Positions 16,565 to 25,599 of a stretch of DNA of 64,000 nucleotides are shown one piece after another; the first letter of the stretch is position 1; each line of letters opens with the position of its first letter. Both the position numbers and the translations under genes were made by a program. The stretch is from Marinobacterium ramblicola (GTDB taxonomy: Bacteria > Pseudomonadota > Gammaproteobacteria > Pseudomonadales > Balneatricaceae). The notes beneath the pieces are model-generated. The model was given only the letters and a program-made list of their open reading frames with translations. It searched no databases and was not told where the DNA came from. The stretch covers positions 124,001-188,000 of the forward strand of contig NZ_JAHREP010000007.1 in assembly GCF_019084545.1 (NCBI RefSeq). Reading direction: 5' to 3'.

Positions 16565-17824
16565 TCAGCCGGTCGCTCCCCAGAAAAACAGTTCACCGGT
16601 GTCACTGCCGCCGATTATGGCAGCTCCGTTTGCCGATATCATCATGGGCCAGTTCATGATCTTCGTTGGATATTGCCATAGCTGTGCCTTCGCCGGGATA
16701 TCGAACAGGTAGAAATTGCCCGGGCTCTCATCGGTGTTGCCCCCTGAATGTTCATCGGCCGGCTTGCCATCTGTTGCAGTGACATAGTTTGCATCGGTAT
16801 CGAGGCTGACCCCTGGATTGGGCGAGTATTCGATATCGGCGATCATCAGCAGTTCTGGAGCTTCGTGTGCTGACGTTTTAACGGATTCGACCAAATATAG
16901 TCTACCCAGCGGATCTTGGGATGAGGCATTGCCATTTTCCGCAAGGTTGACGCCGACCGCCAATATCACCTTACCGGCGGCTGTTTTGGTGATATCGAAA
17001 CCGTAGGCCAGGCTTAGATCCAGGTCTGGCGGCTGATAGGTCCACAGGGGTGAGTCCGGCGTCGTGCTGCTGTCGGTAAACAGTGCACAGCTGCCGTCAT
17101 GCAGGGAGGCGCCCCAATAACTGCCGTCGGCTACCACAGCAACGCGCATGGAGCCAGCCGACAGGGCTGCATCACTCTGCCGGTAAAGTTTGCCGTTATC
17201 GACATTGAACGCGATCACTTTGCCATCGGTCTTGTCGTCATCGGTGTAGGCGATGGCCGAGACCGCAGCGCGAGTGCCGTTGGTCGAGATTTCGCAGCTG
17301 TTGAAACCGTATCCGGCCAGGCTGAAGTGGTCGGTCAGTTGATACGCGGTTTTTTCGTTGTCGAGTTGATAGAGCTGAAGCACACCGGATTCGATGTTAT
17401 CCAGGTATTCGGTGAAGGTGGCCAACAGGTAGGTGCCGTCTGCAGACAGGCTGACCTGATTGACCCGGCCCGGCAGGGTTTCGTTCAGCAGACAGGGTGC
17501 GCCGGTCGTGACCGCGTACGCCTGAAGGAAACCATTATTGGGGCCGGATTTGCTGGTTTCGCCTCCTGCAGCGGCAATACCGCCCTGTTCGCTGACCGCA
17601 ACCCAGAATACACCCTGGTAGCAGCTTTGCTTGCTGATGGGGACGGCAAATATGTTTTGTCCTTCGGCATTGCAGGCATAGAAGGTGAAGTTACCGGAGT
17701 CGAACTCGCTTGAAGTGCCGTAGACTACGATGGAACCGTCGCCATTGATTGCCGTACTGTTGATCTGTAGTCCCTTCTCGGACTGGTGGGTCCAGGTCGG
17801 TGTTTTATCGATTATTGCCGTCAT
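16565..17824 (-). CDS. Beta-propeller (WD40/PQQ-like) protein of unknown role
   Basis: A 419-residue protein made of repeats of about 45-60 residues, each with a small-residue turn such as INGDGSIVVYGT, VSEQGGIAAAGG, LSADGTYLLATF, ISTNGTRAAVSA and ISANGAAIIGGSDTGELFFW. This is the pattern of a six- or seven-bladed propeller. No signal peptide is visible from the ATG at 17824, chosen over an in-frame start at 17899 because a GGAAG-type ribosome site lies nearby and the longer N-terminus is basic and low in similarity. Probably cytoplasmic and a protein- or ligand-binding scaffold. It lies directly upstream of the MASE1-GGDEF gene. Confidence 0.75.
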   Translation of the reverse strand: MTAIIDKTPTWTHQSEKGLQINSTAINGDGSIVVYGTSSEFDSGNFTFYACNAEGQNIFAVPISKQSCYQGVFWVAVSEQGGIAAAGGETSKSGPNNGFLQAYAVTTGAPCLLNETLPGRVNQVSLSADGTYLLATFTEYLDNIESGVLQLYQLDNEKTAYQLTDHFSLAGYGFNSCEISTNGTRAAVSAIAYTDDDKTDGKVIAFNVDNGKLYRQSDAALSAGSMRVAVVADGSYWGASLHDGSCALFTDSSTTPDSPLWTYQPPDLDLSLAYGFDITKTAAGKVILAVGVNLAENGNASSQDPLGRLYLVESVKTSAHEAPELLMIADIEYSPNPGVSLDTDANYVTATDGKPADEHSGGNTDESPGNFYLFDIPAKAQLWQYPTKIMNWPMMISANGAAIIGGSDTGELFFWGATG

Positions 17825-17914
17825 CTTCCATGTTCCTTGACGCTTGGGGGCGGGTCTTCTGGGATCATACGACCGCCTTACAGCCCTGTCATCCGTCATA
17901 TCGGGCTGATCTCC

Positions 17915-20398
17915 CTAGCTCTGCGCCTTGAGTAGCCGGTAGCACTGATCCAGTTGCAGTGGGCGGCGGATCAGGAATCCGGTGACGACAAAGAACAGCG
18001 ATGAGAGTGCAGGTAGCGTAATCCACAGCCAGGGGTGCAGTTTGGGCTCCACGTGCAGCAGCGCCAGGTGTAGCCCGGCCAGGGTCAGCTCGGCACTCAA
18101 GCCGGCCAGCAGGCCGCAGACCAGTCCCAGCAGCAGAAACTCGAGTAGATCCAGCCGCCGGGTCTGCTCGCCGCTGGCGCCCAGTGTCTGCATCAGCGCT
18201 GCTTCGAAACGGCGCTGTTCCAGCGCTTGTAGCAGGGTCACCGCCATCAGGATCAGCCCGCAGACCAGGGTCAGGCCCAGCACCATGGCCGAGCTGTCAC
18301 CGAGCCGTTTCAGCCAGGTGGCGAGTTGGCTCAGCAGCTGGTCGATATCGATCAGGGTCAGCGATGGAAACTGCTGCAGCATCTCGGTGGCCAGGCGCTT
18401 GCGCTCGCCGTCGAGGCGGAAGCTGGTGATCCAGGTGGAGGGGTAGGACTCCAGCGCACCGGGGCTGAAGATGACATAGAAGTTGGGTCTAAAGGAGGTC
18501 CATTCGACGCCGCGGATGCTGGTGATCTCGGCGTCCACCTGCTGGCCGCCGATATCGAAGCCGAGGCGGTCGCCCAGCTTGAGCCCCAGGTCGTCCATCA
18601 TATCCTGCTCCACCGAGATCTGCGCCAGCTCCGGCGCGTCGTCCCACCAGTGACCGGCCAGCAGCTCGTTGTGCTCCGGTTGATCCAGTGCCCAGCTCAG
18701 GTTCAGCTCGCGTCTTAGCGTATTGTCGCCGAGCTGGTCCGGTGTCAGCTGGGGGCGGATCGGCTTGCCGTTCAACTGCGTGAGGCGGCCGCGGATCATC
18801 GGGTAGAGGGCGCTGTCGATGGCGTTGGCCTGCATGAAGCGATCCAGGTCGGACTTCTGCCAGGGCTGAATATTGATCACGAAGTAGTTGGGTGTGTCGG
18901 TCGGAAACTTCGCGCGCCACTCGCTCAGCAGATCGGCACGGCTGATCCAGACCACGGCGAGCAGGGTCAACAGCAGCACGATCACCGCCGACTGCAGGCG
19001 GTGCCAGCGCCGTTGCTGACGCAGTCTCAGCCGCAGCAGACGTCCCAGCAGCAGGCGCCGGGCCAGGGGTTCCGCAACCCGGACCAGCATCGCCTGGGCG
19101 ATATAGCCGAACAGCACGCCACCCACCAGCAGCAGTGCCAGCAGGATCAACGCCGCAACCGGTGCGCGCAGGAACAGCAGCAGCGTCAGCGCCAGCAGCA
19201 CCAGGCAGCTGATCTGCAGCAGGCGGGCGCGCCGATCCTGTGGCGGCGTATCGCCGCGCAGCAGGTGGGCCACCGGAACGCGTGCCAGCGACAGGATCGG
19301 CGGTAACCCGAGCAGAATCAGCATCACCAGTCCCAGCGCCGGGCCACTGAGCCAGGCGAGCGCTGCCGCCTGGGGTAGCTGCTGCGGCAGTAGCCTGGAC
19401 AACCAGCTCTGCACCGCCGAGTCGAGGCTTGCCGCGGTGGCCAGGCCAAGCAGGGCGAGTACGACCCAGGCGATCAGCAGCTGGTACAGGTAGATACGCA
19501 GCAACTGTCCGGGGTTGAGTCCCAGGTTGAGCAGCAGCGCGCTGCGTGTGTACTGCTGCTGACTGAAGCGACGCAGGCTGAGCAGGATGGTCAATGCCGA
19601 CAGCAGCAGCGCGGTCAGTGCCGCGAGCTTCAAGTAGGCCAGGGCATTGCCCAGGGTATCGCCGGTGAGCGGTTGGTCCAGTTGCAGCGAGAGCAGACGT
19701 TCATGCTCTGCCAGTGTCGGCTGCAACTGCGCCTCCAAGGCGCCGATCTCTTCCGCCGTGCCGGCGATCAGCAGGCGGAAGTTGGCGCGGCTGCCGGGGG
19801 CCAGCACGCCGCTGGCCTCCAGGTCGCTGCGGTTGATCAGCAATTGGGGGCTGAAGCTGCGGAAGCCGCTGCCGCGGTCGGGTGAGCTGATCAGCTCGGC
19901 GGTGATCCTGAACTGGCTGTAGCCCAGCTGCAGTTGATCACCGATCCCCAGCCCCAGTTGCTCCAGTATTCGCGCTTCTACCCAGGCCTCACCCTTGCCG
20001 GGCAGCGCCTGGCCCTGTGCCGGTTGGGTGAGGATCTCGCCGCGCAACGGGTAGGGGGACTCGACGGCACGTACCGACGTCAGCATCGGCGGTGTCTCGG
20101 TGGCTGCCGGGTTGGATATCATACTCGGGAACTGGACCACCGGTGTCGTCTGTACGTCGTGTGCGCTGATACTGTCGAGCCGCTCATTGCTCAGCGGACG
20201 GCTGCTGCTCAATACCAGGTCGGCGCCCAGCAGGTTGGCGCTCTCGCGCAGCAGTCCGCGCTCCAGGCGATCGCCGAGCAGGGTCAGCAGGGTGGTCAGG
20301 GTGATCGCGATCCAGGTCGCCAACAACAGTGCGCGCCACTCGGTGGTGCGTAGCTGGCTGCGCAGCTGACGCAGCGCCAGACGAGGTAAGAGGGGCAT
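17915..20398 (-). CDS. ybbP: FtsX-like ABC exporter permease
   Basis: Membrane subunit of an ABC system related to lipoprotein and MacB-type exporters. The 827 residues include an N-terminal helix (about 25-43), a periplasmic core, a first FtsX helix set with LLLSALTILLSL, a block of helices in the middle (about residues 390-480), a second periplasmic domain, and a final FtsX set with LGLTLVCGLILMAVTLLQALEQRR and LLEFLLLGLVCGLLAG. Two bases separate it from ybbA, and tesA is divergent, as in Escherichia coli. The cargo is unknown; lipid or toxic-compound export is suggested by the family. Confidence 0.85.
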   Translation of the reverse strand: MPLLPRLALRQLRSQLRTTEWRALLLATWIAITLTTLLTLLGDRLERGLLRESANLLGADLVLSSSRPLSNERLDSISAHDVQTTPVVQFPSMISNPAATETPPMLTSVRAVESPYPLRGEILTQPAQGQALPGKGEAWVEARILEQLGLGIGDQLQLGYSQFRITAELISSPDRGSGFRSFSPQLLINRSDLEASGVLAPGSRANFRLLIAGTAEEIGALEAQLQPTLAEHERLLSLQLDQPLTGDTLGNALAYLKLAALTALLLSALTILLSLRRFSQQQYTRSALLLNLGLNPGQLLRIYLYQLLIAWVVLALLGLATAASLDSAVQSWLSRLLPQQLPQAAALAWLSGPALGLVMLILLGLPPILSLARVPVAHLLRGDTPPQDRRARLLQISCLVLLALTLLLFLRAPVAALILLALLLVGGVLFGYIAQAMLVRVAEPLARRLLLGRLLRLRLRQQRRWHRLQSAVIVLLLTLLAVVWISRADLLSEWRAKFPTDTPNYFVINIQPWQKSDLDRFMQANAIDSALYPMIRGRLTQLNGKPIRPQLTPDQLGDNTLRRELNLSWALDQPEHNELLAGHWWDDAPELAQISVEQDMMDDLGLKLGDRLGFDIGGQQVDAEITSIRGVEWTSFRPNFYVIFSPGALESYPSTWITSFRLDGERKRLATEMLQQFPSLTLIDIDQLLSQLATWLKRLGDSSAMVLGLTLVCGLILMAVTLLQALEQRRFEAALMQTLGASGEQTRRLDLLEFLLLGLVCGLLAGLSAELTLAGLHLALLHVEPKLHPWLWITLPALSSLFFVVTGFLIRRPLQLDQCYRLLKAQS

Positions 20399-20400
20399 CG

Positions 20401-21090
20401 TTAGACCTCCGTCAACACACCATTATGCAGGCGCAGACGACGCCGGCAGCGCATCGCCAGTTCCTGATCGTGGGTGATCAGAATCAGTGTCGTCTCCTGT
20501 TGGGCGTTGAGCCGAAACAGCTGATCGATGATCGCGCCGCCGGTATCCTCGTCCAGGTTGCCGGTGGGCTCGTCGGCAAACAGCAGGCTGGGCCGGGTGG
20601 CGAAGGCGCGGGCGATGGCAACGCGCTGCTGTTCGCCGCCCGACAGCTGTGAAGGATAATGCCCAGTGCGTTCACCAAGGCCCACTTCGGCCAGCCATTG
20701 GCGAGCGTCCTGCTCAGGGTTGTCGGTGCCGCGTATCTCCAGCGGCAGGCGCACGTTGTCCAGCGCGGTGAGTTCAGGCAATAGATGAAACGATTGGAAG
20801 ATGAAGCTGATCTTGCGCGCACGCAGCTCGGCCCGCTGTTGATCATCCAGCGCTTCGATCCGGTGGCCGTCGATGCTGACGCTGCCGCTGCTCGGGGTAT
20901 CGAGACCGGCGAGCAGACTGAGCAGGGTGGATTTGCCGGCGCCGGAGCGGCCGATGATGGCCAGGCTCTCGCCGCGGGCGATCTCCAGGTCGAGCCCGGT
21001 GAACAGTTCCACACGACCCGCTTCGGTATCGAAATGCTTGCTGAGTGCCCGTGCTTCGATCATTGTCGGACTGAGGGTAGACTGATCCAT
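20401..21090 (-). CDS. ybbA: ABC transporter ATPase subunit
   Basis: Energises the YbbP permease. It has Walker [10 protein letters not shown], the signature [14 protein letters not shown], Walker B LLFADEP followed by TGNLDE, and the H-loop ITHDQ. The TGNLDE tail is typical of the LolD/MacB/FtsE group. The ATG at 21090 was chosen because AAGGAG sits five bases upstream; a frame opening at 21147 lacks such a site. First gene of ybbA-ybbP. Confidence 0.9.
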   Translation of the reverse strand: MDQSTLSPTMIEARALSKHFDTEAGRVELFTGLDLEIARGESLAIIGRSGAGKSTLLSLLAGLDTPSSGSVSIDGHRIEALDDQQRAELRARKISFIFQSFHLLPELTALDNVRLPLEIRGTDNPEQDARQWLAEVGLGERTGHYPSQLSGGEQQRVAIARAFATRPSLLFADEPTGNLDEDTGGAIIDQLFRLNAQQETTLILITHDQELAMRCRRRLRLHNGVLTEV

Positions 21091-21239
21091 ATCGCTCCTT
21101 GCTGGCCTTATAGGTAGATCTACGCGAAACGCGCTCGTTCGGATCACCGCTCTTGGTAGGAACGTGGCGGCGTCGAAAGGTTCTAAACGATGTTGTCCAG
21201 GGATGCATACTCTAATTTAGTAATAACAGGACACCAACG

Positions 21240-21863
21240 ATGCGAATAGTGATCTTTATGCTGGTACTGCTGTCGAGTCCCGCGTTTGCCGGTTCCGTGC
21301 TGGTGCTGGGCGACAGCCTGTCGGCTGCCTACGGCATACCGCTTGAGCAGGGTTGGGTGAACCTGTTGCGTCAGCGGGTGGAGCAGGAGCGTCTGGACGT
21401 CGAAGTGGTGAATGCCAGCGTCAGCGGCGAAACCACCAGCGGCGGCCTCTCCCGCCTGCCGGGGCTGCTGGCTACGCATCAACCGACGATTGTCATGATT
21501 GAGCTGGGCGCCAATGATGGTTTACGCGGCACCCCATTGGATATCGTACGTCGGAATCTGCAGCAGATGGTCGATCACGCGCAGCAGGCGGGCGCGCGCG
21601 TGGTGTTGATCGGTAATCGTCTGCCGCCCAACTATGGGCCACAGTATACCCAGGCGTTTTTCGATCTGTTCGCCGAGGTGGGGGGAGAGAAGCGGGTGGC
21701 GCTGGTACCCTTTCTACTCGACGGAGTCGCCGAGGATTGGGAGCTGATGCAGGATGATGGCTACCACCCGCGGGCGGAGGCGCAGGAGTACCTGCTGGAT
21801 ACCGTCTGGTCTGGCCTGCAACCGATACTTGAGCAGACGACAGGACCGAAAAAGGCGCCTTGA
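21240..21863 (+). CDS. tesA: Periplasmic SGNH esterase (thioesterase I / lysophospholipase L1)
   Basis: Hydrolyses thioesters, esters and lysophospholipids in the periplasm. A signal peptide of 17 residues ends SSPAFA. The four SGNH blocks are intact: GDSLSAAYG (nucleophile Ser), SVSGETTSGG, ELGANDGLRG, and the catalytic pair in DDGYHPRAEAQ. The 207 residues match the family length. AGGA lies upstream of the ATG. It is divergent from ybbAP, the conserved arrangement. Its stop codon falls in the loop of the terminator hairpin. Confidence 0.93.
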   Translation: MRIVIFMLVLLSSPAFAGSVLVLGDSLSAAYGIPLEQGWVNLLRQRVEQERLDVEVVNASVSGETTSGGLSRLPGLLATHQPTIVMIELGANDGLRGTPLDIVRRNLQQMVDHAQQAGARVVLIGNRLPPNYGPQYTQAFFDLFAEVGGEKRVALVPFLLDGVAEDWELMQDDGYHPRAEAQEYLLDTVWSGLQPILEQTTGPKKAP

Positions 21864-21873
21864 GGCGCCTTTT
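21850..21873. terminator. Bidirectional terminator between tesA and sodB
   Basis: AAAAGGCGCC (21850-21859) pairs perfectly with GGCGCCTTTT (21864-21873) around a four-base loop TTGA. The A and T runs on both sides let it serve both converging genes. The loop contains the tesA stop codon. Confidence 0.9.
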
Positions 21874-21892
21874 ATATGGATATAAACCGAAC

Positions 21893-22474
21893 TTACGCGA
21901 AGTTCTGGTTCACGAAATCCCAGTTCACCAGTGCCCAGAACCCTTTCAGGTAGTCCGGACGCACGTTGCGGTAGTCGATGTAGTAGGCGTGTTCCCACAG
22001 ATCGACGGTCAGCAGTGCAGTCTGGCCGCTGGTCATCGGGGTACCGGCGTTGCTGGTGTTGACGATCTCGATGGAACCGTCGGCATTCTTGACCAGCCAG
22101 GTCCAGCAGGAGGCGAAGTTGTTCACCGCCTTATCGTTGAACTCCTCCTGGAACTTCTCGAAAGAACCCCACTTGGCGTTGATCGCATCAGCGATGGCAC
22201 CGGTCGGCGCACCGCCGGCGTTCGGTGCCAGGCAGTTGAAGTAGAAGGTGTGGTTCCAGATCTGGGCGGCGTTGTTGAATACGGGGCCTGCCGGAGCGGT
22301 CTTGATGATCTCTTCCAGAGACTTGCCTTCGAACTCGGTGCCGGGAACCATACCGTTCAGCTTCACCACGTAGGTGTTGTGGTGCTTGCCGTGGTGATAT
22401 TCCAGGGTTTCGGTGGAGATGTGCGGCTCCAGTGCATCCTTTGCGTAAGGCAGTGCTGGCAGTTCAAAGCTCAT
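21893..22474 (-). CDS. sodB: Iron superoxide dismutase
   Basis: Dismutates superoxide in the cytoplasm. Metal ligands are visible in [12 protein letters not shown] (His27), WNHTFYFN (His) and [10 protein letters not shown] (Asp and His). The AAQIWNH segment with Gln before the His-bearing helix is the iron-type signature rather than the manganese type. Length 193 is standard. AAGGTG precedes the ATG by eight bases. The motif usually reading FGSGW in this family reads FASCW here, which puts a Cys close to the active-site region. Confidence 0.95.
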   Translation of the reverse strand: MSFELPALPYAKDALEPHISTETLEYHHGKHHNTYVVKLNGMVPGTEFEGKSLEEIIKTAPAGPVFNNAAQIWNHTFYFNCLAPNAGGAPTGAIADAINAKWGSFEKFQEEFNDKAVNNFASCWTWLVKNADGSIEIVNTSNAGTPMTSGQTALLTVDLWEHAYYIDYRNVRPDYLKGFWALVNWDFVNQNFA

Positions 22475-22725
22475 AGTAATTCACCTTATATGTTTGACAG
22501 GTTTCGAAAGCCCTCGGACTCTAAGTGCCTTGGCTTTCAAGCATAAAACCGGGTTTATCGTTCGCTCACCCTCGGCGGTTCGCAAATCATAGCACCCTTT
22601 ATGGGTCAGAATCATGGCACAGACTGTAGTGTTATTACGGTCTCGTCTGCTACTAAAGTTAGCTGAAACAGTGCCTGAGTCTACATAGAATGGGGGCCTC
22701 GATAACAATTACAAGGTTCCAACCT

Positions 22726-23010
22726 ATGGGTAAGGTGTTTCTGTGGATGGGTGTGGTGTTGCTGGCCATCTATCTGGTTAAATCCCAGTTCTTGAGTTCC
22801 AAGACCTGGACCCCCTTCCGCGATGGCTGCGTTGCCTCCGGCAACGCCAGTGAGGCACAGTGTGACTGCCTGTCCGATTATGTTCACGAGCGCTTCAGCG
22901 ATCAGGAGGTGCAGCGGATCATGGATACCCGGATCACTGACCCGGTGTTTGCCGACAAGGTCAATCGGACGGTGGTGGCGGGCACACTGGCCTGCCGTAA
23001 TCCCGATTAA
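22726..23010 (+). CDS. Small N-anchored protein with a Cys-rich segment
   Basis: Unrecognised 94-residue protein. An N-terminal hydrophobic helix (about residues 3-19) precedes a soluble part with four Cys: one in FRDGCVAS, two in AQCDCLSDY and one in GTLACRNPD near the C-terminus. If exported, as the anchor suggests, these could form two disulfides. The ATG at 22726 has AAGG about ten bases upstream; an in-frame start at 22690 has no ribosome site. Its end overlaps the end of nudE on the other strand by four bases. Confidence 0.65.
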   Translation: MGKVFLWMGVVLLAIYLVKSQFLSSKTWTPFRDGCVASGNASEAQCDCLSDYVHERFSDQEVQRIMDTRITDPVFADKVNRTVVAGTLACRNPD

Positions 23011-23570
23011 GAACCTGCCGCTTCCGACTCCTGGTTGAGCCAGTGGCGCGCCAGGTAGAGGGCGGCGATCGCCCGACCCTCGGAAAAGTCGTCGCGCACG
23101 ATCAGCTCTTCGATATCGTCGAACGGCCAGGGCACCCGCTCCAGCGGTTCCGGTTCGTCGCCTTCAAGTTTGCTCGGGTAGAGGTCGCGGGCCAGGATTA
23201 CGTTCATGCTGTGGCCCATGTAGTTGGGCGCGGATGACAGGTTCTTCAGCAATACCATTTGACGGGCGCCGAAGCCAACCTCCTCCTGCAGCTCGCGGTT
23301 GGCCGCTTCCAGAGGCGTTTCGCCGGCGTCGATCAGCCCCTTGGGCAGGGTCAGGACATAGTCATGCAGGCCGGCGGCGTATTCGCGGATCAGCTGGATA
23401 TTGTTGTCAGCATCGATGGCGACCACCATCACCGCACCGTGACCGCGCAGGGCCAGTCGCTCGAAGCGCCGCTCGACGCCGTTGCTGAACTTCAGGTCCA
23501 GCGCTTCGACCTGGAACAGCCGACTCTCCGAGACCGGTGTTACCTTCAAAATTTCGGGCTTTGTCGGCAT
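23007..23570 (-). CDS. nudE: ADP compounds hydrolase, Nudix family
   Basis: Hydrolyses ADP-ribose, NADH, Ap3A and similar ADP-containing compounds. The Nudix box is complete: GLIDAGETPLEAANRELQEE followed by VGF. The ATG at 23570 gives 187 residues, the usual NudE length; the longer frame to 23657 would overlap the start of the divergent yrfG. The nudE/yrfG-hslR-hslO cluster is conserved in gammaproteobacteria. Confidence 0.92.
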   Translation of the reverse strand: MPTKPEILKVTPVSESRLFQVEALDLKFSNGVERRFERLALRGHGAVMVVAIDADNNIQLIREYAAGLHDYVLTLPKGLIDAGETPLEAANRELQEEVGFGARQMVLLKNLSSAPNYMGHSMNVILARDLYPSKLEGDEPEPLERVPWPFDDIEELIVRDDFSEGRAIAALYLARHWLNQESEAAGS

Positions 23571-23616
23571 ACTCGTATTCCGTTGATCTCTATCCACATC
23601 TGAGTGTTCCCTGATT

Positions 23617-24276
23617 ATGCTGGATTGGCAAGCCGTGGATACCGTTCTGCTCGACATGGACGGTACTCTGCTCGACCTGCACTTCGATTCCCACTTCTGG
23701 CTCGAGTTTCTGCCCCAACGCTACGCCGAACGTCACGGTCTCGACCCGGAGCGGGCGCGCGGGCCGCTGATCGAGCGGATCATGGCCGAGCGTGGCTCGC
23801 TGAACTGGTACTGCCTCGACTACTGGAGTCGCGAACTCGACCTGCCCGTGGCCGAGCTGAAGCGGGAGGTGGCGGACCGTATCGGTTACCGCCCCGGGGT
23901 TGAAGAGTTCCTCGCCGCGTTGCGCCTGAACGGCCGGCGGACGCTGATCGTGACCAATGCGCACCGCGACAGCCTGAGCCTGAAGGTGGAGAAAACCGGT
24001 ATCGATCAACTGGTCGATCTGGTGATCTGTTCCCACGACTTCGGCCTGCCCAAGGAGGATGTCCTCTTCTGGACTAAGCTACAGGAAGTGGAGCCGTTCA
24101 ATCCGAAACGTACGCTGCTGGTCGATGATAGTCTGCCGGTACTGGAGTCGGCCAAACGCTTCGGTATCGCGCATCTGCTCTGCATCGCGCAACCGGATAG
24201 CCGGCAGCCGGCGCGGGCGATAACCGAATTCAATGCTGTAACCGATTTTGCCGAGGTAATGCCGCCGAATGAGTAA
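23617..24276 (+). CDS. yrfG: GMP/IMP nucleotidase, HAD family
   Basis: HAD phosphatase removing phosphate from purine mononucleotides. Motif I is DMDGTLLDL (nucleophile Asp), motif II TNAHRDS, motif III Lys in GLPKEDVLFW, motif IV LLVDDSLPVLESAKRFG. It has 219 residues. Its last eight bases overlap the hslR start, so the two genes are probably translated together. Nucleotidase activity is taken from the Escherichia coli relative. Confidence 0.9.
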   Translation: MLDWQAVDTVLLDMDGTLLDLHFDSHFWLEFLPQRYAERHGLDPERARGPLIERIMAERGSLNWYCLDYWSRELDLPVAELKREVADRIGYRPGVEEFLAALRLNGRRTLIVTNAHRDSLSLKVEKTGIDQLVDLVICSHDFGLPKEDVLFWTKLQEVEPFNPKRTLLVDDSLPVLESAKRFGIAHLLCIAQPDSRQPARAITEFNAVTDFAEVMPPNE

Positions 24277-24673
24277 ACACGCGGACAAGCACGAGGAGCA
24301 CGAGCATAAGATACGTCTGGATAAATGGCTTTGGGTCGCACGCTTCTACAAGACCCGGGCGATCGCCAAGGCGATGATCGAGGGCGGTAAGGTGCACTAC
24401 GACGGTCAGCGCACCAAATGCAGCAAAGTCGTCGAGATCGGCGCCAAGTTGCAGATCCGCCAAGGCAACGAAGAGAAGACCGTCGAAGTGATCGCGCTAT
24501 CCGATCAGCGGCGCGGTGCGCCGGAAGCGCAGAAGCTCTACCGCGAAACCGAAGAGAGCATCCGCGCCCGCGAGCAGTGGGCCGCCGAACGCAAACAGCT
24601 GGGCAGCGGTCCCGATCACCGCCCGGACAAGAAGAGCCGGCGTGAGATACTGCGCATCAAAGGACACTTCTAA
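24269..24673 (+). CDS. hslR: Ribosome-associated heat shock protein Hsp15
   Basis: Binds 50S subunits that carry a stranded nascent chain and helps recycle them. The 134-residue protein has an N-terminal S4 RNA-binding domain (IRLDKWLWVARFYKTRAIA, then GGKVHYDGQRTK) and a basic C-terminal tail with RPDKKSRREILRIKGHF. It overlaps yrfG by eight bases. Hsp33 (hslO) lies 900 bases further on, the usual partner. Confidence 0.93.
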   Translation: MSKHADKHEEHEHKIRLDKWLWVARFYKTRAIAKAMIEGGKVHYDGQRTKCSKVVEIGAKLQIRQGNEEKTVEVIALSDQRRGAPEAQKLYRETEESIRAREQWAAERKQLGSGPDHRPDKKSRREILRIKGHF

Positions 24674-25465
24674 TCAGCGGCTGGCGGCAAAAAAGGGCAG
24701 CCGGCCGAGCAGTGGAATACGGCCGCACAGTCTGAACAGCGGTGTCATCAGCTTCTGGATACCGCGGTTCAACCAGAACGCCAGCGGTGAGGCGAAGGCC
24801 CAGCTCAGCGTGACCAGTGCCATCACCAGGCCGCCTACCGCCACGTCGGCAAACCAGTGGGCACCGCCGATCAGTCGCGGCAGGATCAGCCACAGGGTGA
24901 TCGCGCCCAGGATCAGCCCCTTGATCCAGTGACGGCTGTTGAAGGCCAGAAAGCCGAACCAGATCAGCAGGACGCTGGCATGATCGCCCGGGAAACTGGC
25001 CGATGCACTATCCTTGGCCGGTATCCCGGGGCGCAGCTCCGAGAACAGGTAGGCCGGCTGCAGTACACGCGTCGGACTGGGGCCGCTCAGCCCGTAATGC
25101 TGGGTGACCTCGCTGAGCAGTTCGCGGGCCGGCAGCATCAGGATCATCAGACTCAGAAAGCCGCAAAGGGCGGCCTGTAGGCGCTCCCTGGGTATTACCA
25201 GCGGAAAGGTCAGGAACAGCAACAGCAGCAATCCCGATGCGGCGTCCACCTCGCGGGTGTTCATCCAGGCCCAGAACCAGGTCCATGAGCCGTTGCTCTC
25301 TAACGTGCCGTTCAATGTGTAGAACAGGCTGGCACCCATCGACTGCCAGACGTTGTGTCCGGTCGGCAGTGCGTAGCTCAGCAGCAGCAGGAGGGCGGCG
25401 ATATGGCCAAAAACGAGGCCGGGCCAGTGCCAGCGAGTGGAAAATAGAGTCGGCGGGGTGATCAT
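24674..25465 (-). CDS. PAP2-family membrane phosphatase
   Basis: Lipid phosphatase or phosphotransferase of the inner membrane. The 263 residues have about six helices. The second PAP2 motif reads KDSASASFPGDHAS (family SxxPSGHxx) and the third RLIGGAHWFADVAVGG supplies the catalytic His and Asp. The first motif is weak. The stop adjoins the hslR stop with no gap. The substrate could be undecaprenyl pyrophosphate, phosphatidate or lipid A; sequence alone does not decide. No strong ribosome site is seen before the ATG. Confidence 0.82.
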   Translation of the reverse strand: MITPPTLFSTRWHWPGLVFGHIAALLLLLSYALPTGHNVWQSMGASLFYTLNGTLESNGSWTWFWAWMNTREVDAASGLLLLLFLTFPLVIPRERLQAALCGFLSLMILMLPARELLSEVTQHYGLSGPSPTRVLQPAYLFSELRPGIPAKDSASASFPGDHASVLLIWFGFLAFNSRHWIKGLILGAITLWLILPRLIGGAHWFADVAVGGLVMALVTLSWAFASPLAFWLNRGIQKLMTPLFRLCGRIPLLGRLPFFAASR

Positions 25466-25599
25466 CGAATGCTCAATCGGTTAAAATCGGTCCCTTATTC
25501 TAAACACCCCCGAGTTTCGGCTCCAGCGTCTAATCCGACTGGCCGGGTCCGGATCCCTTGCAACAGCCCCCTTTTGACAGGCCTTTTTGTAGGTGAGAT

